From contig KV918771.1 of the NCBI GenBank assembly GCA_002049455.2, positions 124,001-188,000 of the forward strand: a DNA stretch of 64,000 bases, in the 5' to 3' direction. The position numbers were made by a program, and so were the translations under genes. This document shows, piece by piece, positions 22,277 to 32,034 of this stretch (the stretch's first letter is position 1; each line of letters starts with the position of its first letter). The notes under the pieces were generated by a model. That model searched no databases. It saw nothing but the letters and a program-made list of their open reading frames with translations, and was not told where the DNA came from. The DNA is from Porphyra umbilicalis (Eukaryota > Rhodophyta > Bangiophyceae > Bangiales > Bangiaceae).

Positions 22277-23896
22277 TTGGACCGGGCGTCTGGCCTAGTA
22301 AAAGACATTTTCAACCCTACTACAGGGAAGCCATTGACGTTTCTGTGCTGTCGTTGCCATTGCGCATTCCTACGTGCTAACAGGGCCACGGAGGACTTTC
22401 TCGCCGGCATATCACACCATCCTGTGGAGCTTGCTGCACACGAGGTGGCTGCTTCTCTGCGCAAGAGCCAGAGCAGACGGATGCATGGCGCGAACCGTGG
22501 CATCCCTTTGGGGGAGTGTTCCCAGTGTTCTTTTGAGAGCCAAGCCCCTACCACCCCATCGACCAGACCGGCTCATGCGCTGTGCCTGTCCGTCTTACAC
22601 AAGGAGGGCGGCACGGCTGCTGCCGTGTACACCCCGACCCCTGTCGCCATGCCTTGGCTCTGGCCCGCAGATGTGGCCGCTGTACAAGCCACGTCACCCC
22701 CCCGCCAACGACTCAAGGTTTGTGGTGCTTGTCGCTCCTCGGCAGACAGGCGCCATCTCGCGGCGGCACCGCCGCCCTCACCCTCCGCATCGCCCACCTC
22801 AAGCTGTCCGGGCCTGAAATCGCGTGGTCCTGGCCCAGTGGACTTGCCCGTGCACGTGGCTCCCCCATCAGCAGCTGCAAGCGAGGGGGCGCCAGCGGCG
22901 TCCGACCATGTGCCGCCCGCAGGCGTTTTCGGTCGCTGTGAAACTCCCTCCGTGCCCGTGGTTCGTGGCGCCGTTGTGCTGGGAGCGAATTCCTCGCCCC
23001 GGGGGCCGATGCAGATGATGGAGGCGCTCATGGCGAGCTACAGCTCTCTGAACTCAGCAGAGCTGGAGCGATTGGAGGCGCTTATGGCTACGCATATCCG
23101 CTCTGTACGGCCGGACTGCATTTCCTTCTCATTTCGCAACGGTGTCAACCGACGGTACGAGTTGGCGCCAGGACGCCCCCGCAAGGCTGTCGTGGCTAAG
23201 CGGCAGCTCGAGCGACAGGTGAGTGCTGTGGCGCGCGTGGCCGGCGGTGCCACGCGGGGGAGCTCACGCTGCTACCAACTGTCTATTTCCAAGATCTTCG
23301 CTGCTGCACAAACCCAGACGGGGGTTTCCGTGGTTCCCACGAGGGGGCTACCTCAGCTCTCGCCTCGTGCGCAGGCTTTGTTTATAACTAAGCACAGCCT
23401 GAGCGTTGCTACGAGGAGCGCGCTACGCAAAGCTTACGGCGGCAAGGAGAGCAGGTTTGCGTCGCGGGAGGTCGTGCGGGCGGCTACACGCGCCATTTCC
23501 GTGGATCCCGGGCGGCAGACGTGGACGGACGACCGCGGGGCCCACCTAGTGAGTCTGCGTGATGCTATCGAGTGCTCATTGGCGGAGCTGGTGGCGTCCG
23601 GGCAGTTCCGGGAGCGCCTCGTACGCGGCACAGATGGCTTACCCGTGCCGCACACGAGGGCATACCGGCCGACTCCCGAGGCCGCTGATGAGCTCCACGC
23701 CGACCACGTGGCCGACGTTCATTTGTGCTTGGGGCTTGACAAGGGCGGTAGAGGGGTGTCAACGGCCAAGCTGGTGGCCACGATACCCAACCAGGAGCGA
23801 CCTATGTCGCGGGAAAATTCTATCTTTCAGTCAACCATGCCCTGCACATCGGACGCCAACGCCGACCTCCACGAAATGGTATATAATGGGACCTGA
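22277..23896 (+). CDS. Transposase, N-terminal part
   Basis: A 539-codon frame inside the 4-kb transposon. Residues 1-240 contain Cys pairs (FLCCRCHC, LGECSQCSF, KVCGACRSS), possibly zinc-binding, and low-complexity linkers. After about residue 270 the composition becomes that of a folded protein. GLDKGGRGVSTAKLV near residue 490, followed by NQERPMSRENS, resembles the GDKGGG...N...P.S..N segment of large, poorly described transposon-associated proteins in other eukaryotes. The Asp of LDKGG is a candidate first catalytic residue. The first ATG is hard to choose; the one used gives the longest frame. The frame stops where a 55-bp tandem repeat begins at 23891. The repeat may lie in an intron or may have broken the gene. 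Confidence 0.55.
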   Translation: MDRASGLVKDIFNPTTGKPLTFLCCRCHCAFLRANRATEDFLAGISHHPVELAAHEVAASLRKSQSRRMHGANRGIPLGECSQCSFESQAPTTPSTRPAHALCLSVLHKEGGTAAAVYTPTPVAMPWLWPADVAAVQATSPPRQRLKVCGACRSSADRRHLAAAPPPSPSASPTSSCPGLKSRGPGPVDLPVHVAPPSAAASEGAPAASDHVPPAGVFGRCETPSVPVVRGAVVLGANSSPRGPMQMMEALMASYSSLNSAELERLEALMATHIRSVRPDCISFSFRNGVNRRYELAPGRPRKAVVAKRQLERQVSAVARVAGGATRGSSRCYQLSISKIFAAAQTQTGVSVVPTRGLPQLSPRAQALFITKHSLSVATRSALRKAYGGKESRFASREVVRAATRAISVDPGRQTWTDDRGAHLVSLRDAIECSLAELVASGQFRERLVRGTDGLPVPHTRAYRPTPEAADELHADHVADVHLCLGLDKGGRGVSTAKLVATIPNQERPMSRENSIFQSTMPCTSDANADLHEMVYNGT

Positions 23897-24020
23897 CTGA
23901 GTGAGCTGAGAAGTAAATAATGAGACCTGACAAATAAATGATGAGACCTGACTGAGTGAGCTGAGAAGTAAATAATGAGACCTGACAAATAAATAATGAG
24001 ACCTGACTGAGTGAGCTGGC
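23888..24020. repeat. 55-bp tandem repeat within the transposase gene
   Basis: 2.4 units of a 55-bp sequence containing GACCTGACTGAGTGAGCTG and AATAATGAGACCTGACAAA. It separates the two transposase frames and contains stop codons in all three forward frames. It is much AT-richer than the flanking coding sequence. Confidence 0.85.
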
Positions 24021-24026
24021 CCGTGG

Positions 24027-25322
24027 ATGGGTGACCTGCAGGCTCTGTTTGACAGCGGGGTGAGTGTCAACGGGTCGCTACGGGAGGTGCATCTCTTCCC
24101 GACAGGTGACTTGTCGTTTTTGGGCGACTTCCTTGGCCACAAAGGTGCAACGTGCCGACACCCTTGCATGTTCTGCCACGTTGTAGGGCGGCCTGAAATG
24201 GGCAGCACCGAGCTGTTGGCCGTGTGCGGCAGCATGCAAGACGTAGCGGCTTCTCCGACGTCGCTGCGCAGTACGGCGGAGCTGCAGGTGGCAGCTGTGT
24301 CCTTCGCAGACGGGCCAAACGATACGTTGCCCATCCCAGTGCCAGCGGCCGAGCATCGCTCCATCGAGCGGTGCCCTGTGTTTGATGTGGAGCCGCGGCA
24401 GATTGTACCTGCCCCCCTTCATTTGACACTAGGGATTACAGGGCATGCCCTGCGGCTGGGAATCGAGGCGGTTGTCTTTGAGAGCGGTGCAGCGGCTGGG
24501 GCGAAGGCGGCGAGGGCGGTCGGCGTGGCATTGCTGGTGAGTGCAAGGGTGTGCCCAGTACCCCACCACGGCGGCGGATTTGAAGGCCGCGACTGCCACC
24601 GCATCGCGCAGCGTAGCGCAGCTGTGTGTGACGCACTGGTCGGTCATCTGTCGGCTGCCCGACTCACGACGCTACGACGGGCCTGGGCTGAGTGGTCAAA
24701 AGTCATCAGCGTGCTCAACCGGGCTGAAGATGTTCCTGTCGCGAACGCGCCTGTGTTCCAAACCACCGTGTCACGTTTCGCGTCGGGGCTCCGCGCTACG
24801 TCCCCATGGATGAGCGTGACGCCCAAATTACACGCCCTCGTTCACCACGCTCCCACATTCTTGCTACGCTTCGGCTCCCTCGGCTCGTACGCCGAGCAAG
24901 CCCTTGAGGCGTGGCACGGTTTTTTTAACCACGCGCGGGCGCACTGCACCGCAGACTCCTTCCTCGGCTCTTGCTTGCGGCTGGTCGAACGGGCGGTACG
25001 TGAGCGGCAGCCAGCCGCCGCCCACATGCTCAACAACGGAAGGTTGCCGCGCCCGGGTCGCGGACCGCAAGGAAGCCCGGCGACGGGCGTCTGCGGCAAA
25101 ACAAGCCGGCGTCACGGAGCACAACTGTGGGGGAGCAGAAGGAGCTGGCTGAGATGGAGGCTTGGGCAGCGGGAGTGGCCAAGAAGGCCGCTCTCACCAT
25201 CCGCGCGTACAACCATCGTCTGGACAAAGCTGCAGCCGCTGCGGCGACGGCGGCGGCGGCGGCGACGGCCGCCACGGCGGCGGCGAATGCCGCCGCGGCG
25301 GCGACGGCCGCCGCCGCGGTAG
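24027..25322 (+). CDS. Transposase, C-terminal part
   Basis: Begins right after the 55-bp repeats. The motif PTGDLSFLGDFLGHKG is followed by CRHPCMFC (second Asp candidate plus a Cys knuckle). APLHLTLGITGHALRLG and PKLHALVHHAPTFL then lead to YAEQALEAWHGFFNHARAH, with a candidate Glu in EAWH. This order of D, D and E blocks is what a DDE transposase would show, but the catalytic assignment is my inference. The last 70 codons turn Arg-rich. The sense probably continues in other frames near 25060-25150 (ARVADRKEARRRASAAKQ) and 25127-25555 (AEMEAWAAGVAKKAALTIRA plus an Ala/Thr run), so one or two frameshifts are likely. Confidence 0.55.
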   Translation: MGDLQALFDSGVSVNGSLREVHLFPTGDLSFLGDFLGHKGATCRHPCMFCHVVGRPEMGSTELLAVCGSMQDVAASPTSLRSTAELQVAAVSFADGPNDTLPIPVPAAEHRSIERCPVFDVEPRQIVPAPLHLTLGITGHALRLGIEAVVFESGAAAGAKAARAVGVALLVSARVCPVPHHGGGFEGRDCHRIAQRSAAVCDALVGHLSAARLTTLRRAWAEWSKVISVLNRAEDVPVANAPVFQTTVSRFASGLRATSPWMSVTPKLHALVHHAPTFLLRFGSLGSYAEQALEAWHGFFNHARAHCTADSFLGSCLRLVERAVRERQPAAAHMLNNGRLPRPGRGPQGSPATGVCGKTSRRHGAQLWGSRRSWLRWRLGQREWPRRPLSPSARTTIVWTKLQPLRRRRRRRRRPPRRRRMPPRRRRPPPR

Positions 25323-25555
25323 CGGCGGGCGCCACAGCAGCTGCAGCGGGCACATCAGCTAGTGTCGAGGGCGTGGGGGGAACCGCGGCGGTGGGTGAGG
25401 TGACCCCACAGACGGGGAGGGGGACTTTTTGGAAGAGGAGGATCTGGATGCAGCAGTCGTGCTCATGCTCGGTTGAAAACAATGCTCTAGGAAAAAGCCA
25501 TCTCGAGCGCAAAGCTAGAAAGGCGACCAGCCAGGTGCCTGACGAGCGCACCTGA
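25127..25555 (+). pseudogene. Transposase tail with poly-Ala repeat (frame-shifted)
   Basis: This frame carries a helical segment (EQKELAEMEAWAAGVAKK) followed by about 60 residues of almost pure Ala/Thr, produced by GCG/GCC triplet repeats at about 25230-25350. It overlaps the end of the previous frame. I take it as the displaced C-terminus, not as a separate gene. Confidence 0.4.
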
Positions 25556-25706
25556 ACGGGTGCCACATCTTCTGGCAGGAGTGAATGCCGAAAGGCATCT
25601 CTTTGATTGAACGTTCTCCCCGAAATGCCGTTCACCCAATCAGATACCAAGGATGGGTTGAAAATCCAGAAGACGCCTGTCGGGCGGTCTTAACTGGGGG
25701 TGTATC

Positions 25707-27154
25707 CCATAACATGCGAAAGTTTGGTGGCCGTTGGTGCAACACTGAGTCCTCAGCAACGAATTTTCTATCCGTCTTAAATCATGAAATACATCTTTAG
25801 TTGCAACGGCGCGAGTTTGAGCCCCACCGACGACGGTCCATCCTCCAGCGCTGTGCTCCTTAACCCGGGTAGGACCACAAACCCGGATTGTCCTGTGGAA
25901 AGGCGTTGTGGGGCGTTCCCACATTGTGGGATTGTGGTCCACAATGTGGGTTTGGACCACAAAAGTCTGTTGCAATGCCTGTGGCCAGAGCTAAGGCATG
26001 TAAGTGAGAGGCATCTCCGAAACGGGAACTTCCTGACAGCCGTGAACAGGCCAATGGAAGAGCAGATGTATGTGACTAGCAGGCCAATGAAAGCTCTCTT
26101 CGAGGTTGAATGGTACAATCCTCCATGCTGGAGACATCCTCCTTGAAAGCGGGGGCCGGCACGGTGGGGGGCGGGTACCCAGGCGATACTGCTTACTGCG
26201 GGAGATTTTCCTCAGGCCCAGGCCGTGTACGCCACAAAAGGTTACAGCTCTTGCGTCTCTCGCCGGACCCGCAATGCGGCTATGGAGCAACGCTTTGTGA
26301 AGCGCACTTGGGGCGCTCGTTGGCATCTAGACACACCGTATCCATACTCGTGATGTGATGGCGGTTACAACGGTATAAAGGGCTCTCGCCAACGGCCGCC
26401 CGAAACCTCTGCACAAAATATTGCGGGGAAAACCATCATCTGGTGGCTCATCAGGAGGGTTCCGCAAAAAAAATGCGGGGTCCACAACACCCAAAACAGC
26501 CATTGTGGTTCTACCCCACTTCAGGAGCACAGCGCAGGTGGTGGTCGTGCGCTCGCATTCCGCCTTTAGCGCGAGGTGGCCGCACGTGCGACGCTACCAC
26601 GGGCTCCGGTTGGGGTCTCTCCCGCCCGCTGCTGGGGCTCCCCATGACGGGCGGTGGCCGGAGTCGCGTGCGACTCGGCCGCGTGGAACGCTGGGTGTTG
26701 CAACGGGTCTGGGTGGCGGCGCACCCCTTTTTGGTGGTTGACGCCGACTCTCCCCCGAACGTTGCGAGGCACAGCGGCGCTCCCCACTCTTGTCGGGAGG
26801 GAGGGGGGCGGCGCACGCACGCCACGGGGACGGTGGAGGTGCACGCCGCTGGACGGCGGCCGCAGCTTGCAAAGGCGGGGGCGACCGCCAGCGGGCTGGA
26901 CCCCGTTCTGTCCGACGCCTGCGGGTACCACGTTTGGGTGCCCACTCCACGTGTGCGCCAAACAGCCACACGCTTGAGCGGAGCGGCGTTTTCCGTACCC
27001 CAAGGGCGTGTTCTCGTACCCCCAGGGGTGCCTTTCCTCCGACGCAGCCGCGCACCTACGATACCGTCGACGCCAGACGCACGGCGGGCAGGCAGCGCCT
27101 GGGCAGCACCGTAGCGCTACCGACAGCTGGACCAGGGGAGCGACGCCCCCCCCC
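25707..27154. other. No gene supported
   Basis: Contains a small palindrome near 25915-25950 (CCCACATTGTG / CCACAATGTGGG). A GC-rich frame at 26443-27114 has no recognisable domain and competes with equally long frames on the other strand. This lies directly 3' of the ABC1 fusion gene. Confidence 0.4.
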
Positions 27155-29851
27155 CTAGCCCGACATCATCTGCAGCAGGTGGGCCACCCCGTCCTTGCCG
27201 CCCCCCCCCAACGTGCCCGCCCGCGCCGCGCTGAGCACCTTATCCCGCATCCCCGCGTACGTGGCCGGCGGCGCCACGTCGAGCACCTTGCAGACGGTCA
27301 ACACTGCCGCGGCGGCTGCCACATTGACCGCCTGGAGGCGGTTGACGGTCACCGCCACGGCCAGCCGCCGGCCGGGCACCGCAAACGCGGACGACCCGCC
27401 AATGCCGCTGTGGCCGAGCGCCGCCCGCGGCGTTACCACCCCGCGCCGCGACACCGTGTCGTACAAGCGGAGGCCGGCACCCCAGGCGGCGCCGTCGGAA
27501 AACACCGCCGCCAGCCCGCCGTCGCCGTCGGCGCCGCTGCCGCTGCCGTCGGCGCCGGCGCCGTCGGCGCCGTCGTCCCTGGCGACGCCGCCATTGGCCG
27601 TCGAGGGCCGCGACGACGCGGGCGCCAGCGGCGCGCCGTCGGCCCCCCCCGCCCCCGCCGGCGGGTCCACCCACAGCGCCCCCATCATTTGGGCGACGCG
27701 CCCCGGGGCGACGAGGCGCGCCCCCCCCACGGCCCCATCGTCGGCCAAGGCGGCGTATAGGCGCGCGAGCGCGCGCGCGCTGAAGTGCCCATTGGCCGAC
27801 GGGATGCACGCGGCGCGCAGCGTCGGGTGGTTGAAAAAGCCAACGTCGAGCATATACGAGGGCGTCGACGCGAGCAGGCGCACGCGGAGCTCCTTTTCCA
27901 CCGCCGTGCCGCCGCCGGCGCGGGCGACCGCGTCGGCCACCGATGCGCCGTCGGGCGCGTCGCCGGCCCAGTCGCCAGCCCCGTCGCCGTCGGCAGCGGC
28001 GTCGGCAGACCCGGTGCCGTCGCCGTCGCCATACAGGCGGTCGACGTTGGCGCCGCCCGCCGCGTCGCCGGCGGCGCTGCCGTCCCCGTCGGCGGCAGAG
28101 GCGTCGGCGCCGGCGCCAGCGCCGGGCAAGCCCTGAAAGAGCGCGTTGGACAATTTCGCCACCCGCGAGCCCGGCACGTCCGCGCACAGACCAGGCGGCA
28201 TATTGCCACAATAAAACTCGCCGTCGACGCCCATGGACCGCGCCATGGCCGCAAACTCGGCCGTCACCCGCCGCCCGGTAATCGCCTCGATGAGGCCGCC
28301 CATCAACCACCCCCACGACAGGTAGTGGTACACGGAGCGCTCCCCCGGTGGGTGCGCGGGCGTCGCCGCCGCCACCGCGTTGACGAGCCCCCCCCAGTCA
28401 TCGCGCAACCGCTCGAGGGTGCACCCGGGGGGCACCGCGTCGGCAAGCCCGGCCGTGTGCGACAGCAGCTGCCCGACGGTCACGTCGCCCTTGCCCGCCG
28501 CCGCAAACGCGGGCCACCACCGTGCGACCGCATCCTCCGCCCGCACCCCGTAGCGGTCGGCGACGCGCGCAAAGGCGGTGGCGGTGACGCCCTTGGTCAC
28601 TGAAAAGGCGTTGAAGAGGGTGTCGGGCGTGACGGGCCGCGGGTCGTACTCGCCCCGACGCCCCGCGGCCAAGTCCACGAGGGGCTCCCCCTCAAAGTAG
28701 ACGGCGACTTGCATTCCCACAAAGGCGTCCCGCGCGTACAGGGCGCCGAGCACCTTGGCGAGCGCGTCGTGGAGGCGCCGCGCCAGCCGCCGCCGCTTGA
28801 CGCCCTCCGCGACGGCCGCCGCCGTCGGGTGCACGGGAGACGTGAGGCGCTCCGCGGGAGGCACGGCGTCAAGGAGCGCCCGCGCCGCGTACGTGCGCAT
28901 GACGGGGAGGTAGGCGGAGCGGACGCGCAGCTGCGTGCACAAGCCGCGCAGGAGGCCGAGGGCGCGGAGCATAAAGACGAGCTCCCCGGGGAAGGAGTCG
29001 ACGGGGTTGCGCCGCGTCGCCGCCTTGGACTTTTTGCTGCCCGCGCCCCCGTCGTCATTGGCGGGCGCGGCGCCCGCCGCCGCCGCCGACGCGGCAGCGT
29101 CGCCGCCGTCGGCGCCGCGCCCGCCCTTGAGCCGCCGCACCAGGCGGCCATAGGCGGTCGGCGGCGGCGACGGCGGCGGGGTCACCTCCTGCTCCTTGAT
29201 ACGCGCCTTTTGGCGCTCCTCCATCCGCTTGGAAAACTCCTTGTTGGCCGCCACATTGTCCTCCCGCGGCGCGGTTGCGCGGAAGAGGAAGCGCACCGTC
29301 TCGAGGCTCTCCGCCGGGTCCTCCCGCCCGAGCTTAATGTCCATGTCGGTAAACGCGGCGAGCAGACCGTAACTATCGTGGTCGGCGGCGGCGAGCACAA
29401 GCCGCGCAAAGCCGAGCCGCGTCGCCGGCGCGAGCTCCACACTCAACCCAAAGTCCAGCAACACCGGCCGCCAATCCCCCCGCACCGGATCCCGCTCAAT
29501 GAGCAGGTTGCCCGGGTGCGGGTCGCCCGTAAAGACGCCCAGGATGAGGAGCTGCAGCCCAAACGCCTTGGTCACCTCTGTCACGATCGCCGCGCGGTCC
29601 ACGCCCGCCGCGATGAGCGCGTCAACGTCCGGCTTGAGGCCCGGCGAGTACTCCATGACGAGCATCCGCGACGTGGTCAGGTGTCGCAGCGGCCGCGGCA
29701 CGACGGAGCGGGTGCGGAGTTCGGGGGCGACGGTGGCAAAGCAGTCGCGTATCCGCTCCATGTTTTGCAGCTCGTGCGCAAAGTCCATCTCGAGGGGCAC
29801 CTGCTTGACCCACTCGGCCATAACCGCGCGGTACAGTCCTCTAAGGGCCAT
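27155..29851 (-). pseudogene. ABC1-kinase/beta-lactamase fusion protein, 5'-truncated
   Basis: An 898-codon frame. Residues about 10-330 match the C-terminal half of ABC1/ADCK/UbiB atypical kinases: QVPLEMDFAHELQN, GDPHPGNLL (112-115 HPGN) and LLDFGLS (DFG 133-135). Residues about 360-898 form a serine beta-lactamase/transpeptidase-like domain with SVTK (417-420, the SxxK nucleophile), LLSHTAGL, YHYLSWGWL and GHSGIGGS. The same fusion exists in plants (Arabidopsis At5g24810) and algae, probably in plastids. There, about 165 more residues precede this point, including the KxGQ and ATP-binding Lys motifs, and they are absent here. The frame begins inside the palindrome at 29839-29946, which supplies MALR. 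Ala/Gly/Asp linkers enlarge the protein. Without its N-lobe the kinase cannot be normal. The beta-lactamase half looks complete. Confidence 0.75.
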
Positions 29852-29946
29852 TCACTTGTAGAGCATGCTCTCCAAGTGAATGGCACATATTCGCTTATGT
29901 GCCATTCACTTGGAGAGTATGCTCTACAAGTGAATGGCCCTTAGAG
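29839..29946. repeat. Double palindrome at the broken 5' end of the ABC1 gene
   Basis: Two 51-bp arms (29839-29889 and 29896-29946) are inverted with a single mismatch around a 6-bp loop. Each arm is itself a palindrome (GCCATTCACTTG...CAAGTGAATGGC), so CATTCACTTG occurs four times in alternating orientation. The unit starts CTCTAAGGG and ends CCCTTAGAG. It looks like a foldback insertion or a rearrangement scar. Confidence 0.92.
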
Positions 29947-32034
29947 CCTCAGGACCGCGATCTCTCGCGATCCTCGGAGTGAAAGAGGGTGCTACTTTTG
30001 TGGCGCACCCCTGCCATGAAAACTCATAACGACTGTACACTCAATATCCGGTTATATGCGCTCCAGTTATATGTCACGTGCTATATAACTGGGAGGAATC
30101 GCGATCGACAACTTCCACGGGAACCATCGACAGATCTCGCGATCGTCTTCTGGAATGCAGCCCAGACAGGGGGAATTAGAAAACGTGACGGATTTGTCGC
30201 ACACTGCACGCGTCGATGTGAACATACCGTCATCCGTCCTACCACCGATGGCGCTGACAATCGTCCTGGGCTCCACCGTCGCCGACCCCACCGTCATCGA
30301 CTCCACCATTTTCTTCCCCACAGCGGTTGTCCAGCCACTTAGGGCCAGACTGGGTTGGACGAGGGCGGGGGAGGCCAGGCCACTGAAGGCGGCGGGAAGT
30401 GACGCCTCCGTACGGCCGGGAGAGCGACGACTCGGACGGCGGGAGGAGTGGCGTGTCGGACGATGGAGGATGTGAATGGGCGGACGGCGGGGACAGTGCC
30501 GATTTGGATGGCGAGGGGGCTTTGACGGCTCGGACGGCGGGGGTCGTAGTGGGTCCGACACGGAAGCGAGTGAGGACCCGTCGGACAGCAACGATGAATG
30601 ATTTGATATACCCCTCGTCGTGCCTTCTTATTCTTTTTCCAGAAAAGAAACTGATCATAACTCCAGTGCCGTATGAAGTCGAGTGATTGCAAGCTCGGGG
30701 ATGCTCAGACTTGGTGTCGGATCGCGTCGCTGGAGGACGCGCGTCTGGAACTCGAAGTCATATCAAATCCGTAATTGTACACCCCCTCACGCGATCGACC
30801 AACTGAAATGGCCCTTAAATCCTGCGATCAAGAGCCCCAGCAGCCCCTTTCTCGGTCAAAATGGCAGCGATCGGAAGTGAAACGAGAACGCCTCGCCGTG
30901 GTGCGCCGTGAGCATGCATTGCTGGAACGGGGGCTACAAAGTGCGCAAGGGTGCCATATAAGCGGATAGTGACTGTAGTCAAACTCGGGCTCCGCCCCGC
31001 CACCGCCGCTGATGTTGAAGGAGGCGACGAGATGACATGTCACACAATACATAACAATGTTATTTTATTTAATATAAATGGATCCTCGATTCGATCGGTC
31101 GATGGCTCTACTTCCATTGTCGAGGTCCCATCGACTTGCCCATCGATGTCCATCGAAACCCAAGGCAGACGCCCAGATCCTGCGAGGTCCCGTTCCCATC
31201 AAAAAAGACCCCTCGATATTGCTGATCCCCCAATTTTGTCCTCATCGCCAGAGAACGGGAGTGCAACAGCAATGCAGGGACGTTTGTGATTGGCGAAGAA
31301 GAGCAAGTGCATGTCGGGTCCCATCTTTACAGAATGTGCCCGTACGGCCCGCAAACGCACAATCGGCGCACTCGTTTATCTGAGATTTTCCGAGAATCCT
31401 GAAGAAAATCTCGATAACTCAGTGCTCTGGGCTACTTTACGACATGAGACGACTGAGAAAGGAAGAATATCTCAAGAAAACGGAGAATCTCGATTCTGCA
31501 CGGACCTGGCGGTTGGAGAGCCAATGGCGCGTCGAAGATACGCACTCAGCAGCTGTTTGATGCTGTTCTAGACCAATGGTTGGCCTGTTTTACAAAGCAG
31601 TCCCGGTCTTGGCCGATGAGGACAAAATTGGGGGAAACTCCGAACAAGACGATGCCGCTTTCGCTGTCGTCCTGTAATCTACGGCGGGCCGACCGTCCGC
31701 TCCAGTGTGAGGATGCAAGGCAAAGACAGCGGCGCTGGTCGTGCAGGCGATGGCGGCGGCAGCGGCGGCTGCAGGCGGCTGCAGGCAGAGTGGTGGTTCC
31801 AAGCACCGTCCCTTTCCGCGCCTTCCCCTCTCGGCGTGGGCACCCCGCCCAATGACGACCGCCGAAAACCACCGCCGTCCGTGCTCCATGCCGGTCGCAA
31901 CCGCCGCCGCGCCACTGCCCGGCCGGCCCCTGCCCCGACCGCATGCAGCAAACCGTACAGGAGGACCACCACGTCTCTTTACAGCAAGCAGCCGTGGACC
32001 ACCCTTCCCCCGTCGCTTGCACGGCACCCCCCTC
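29947..32034. other. AT-richer spacer, no gene supported
   Basis: Noticeably AT-richer than both neighbours. It holds many short CTCGAT/GATCG-type motifs and a palindrome at 30063-30092 (CCAGTTATAT...ATATAACTGG) centred on a CACGTG core. Frames such as 30399-30686 (acidic, DDSDGG) have no known domain. No trace of the missing ABC1 N-terminus was found on the minus strand here. Confidence 0.45.

Larger units (their letters stand above)
21725..25702 (+). mobile_element. 4-kb DNA transposon with CAC ends (CMC/Chapaev-like), TSD TATC
   Basis: The left end CACCCCTAGTTAAG and inverted right end CTTAACTGGGGGTG are flanked by TATC on both sides (21721-21724 and 25703-25706). A second shared block, GGCGTCTTCTGG, lies just inside each end. 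It contains the transposase regions 22277-23896 and 24027-25550. Ends beginning CAC with a 3-4 bp TSD are typical of the CACTA/Mirage/Chapaev group, and Chapaev elements have 4-bp TSDs. The class is inferred from these ends and is not proven by the protein. The MITEs at 14930, 18090 and 19006 share the ends, so this element, or an intact sister, probably mobilised them. Confidence 0.72.

Noticed and set aside
26443-27114. 223-codon plus-strand frame
   Set aside because: Overlapping frames of similar length on both strands, Arg/Gly-rich, no domain.
27195-28603. Long plus-strand frames opposite the ABC1/beta-lactamase gene
   Set aside because: Shadows of the minus-strand gene; Pro/Ala/Arg-rich with no domain.
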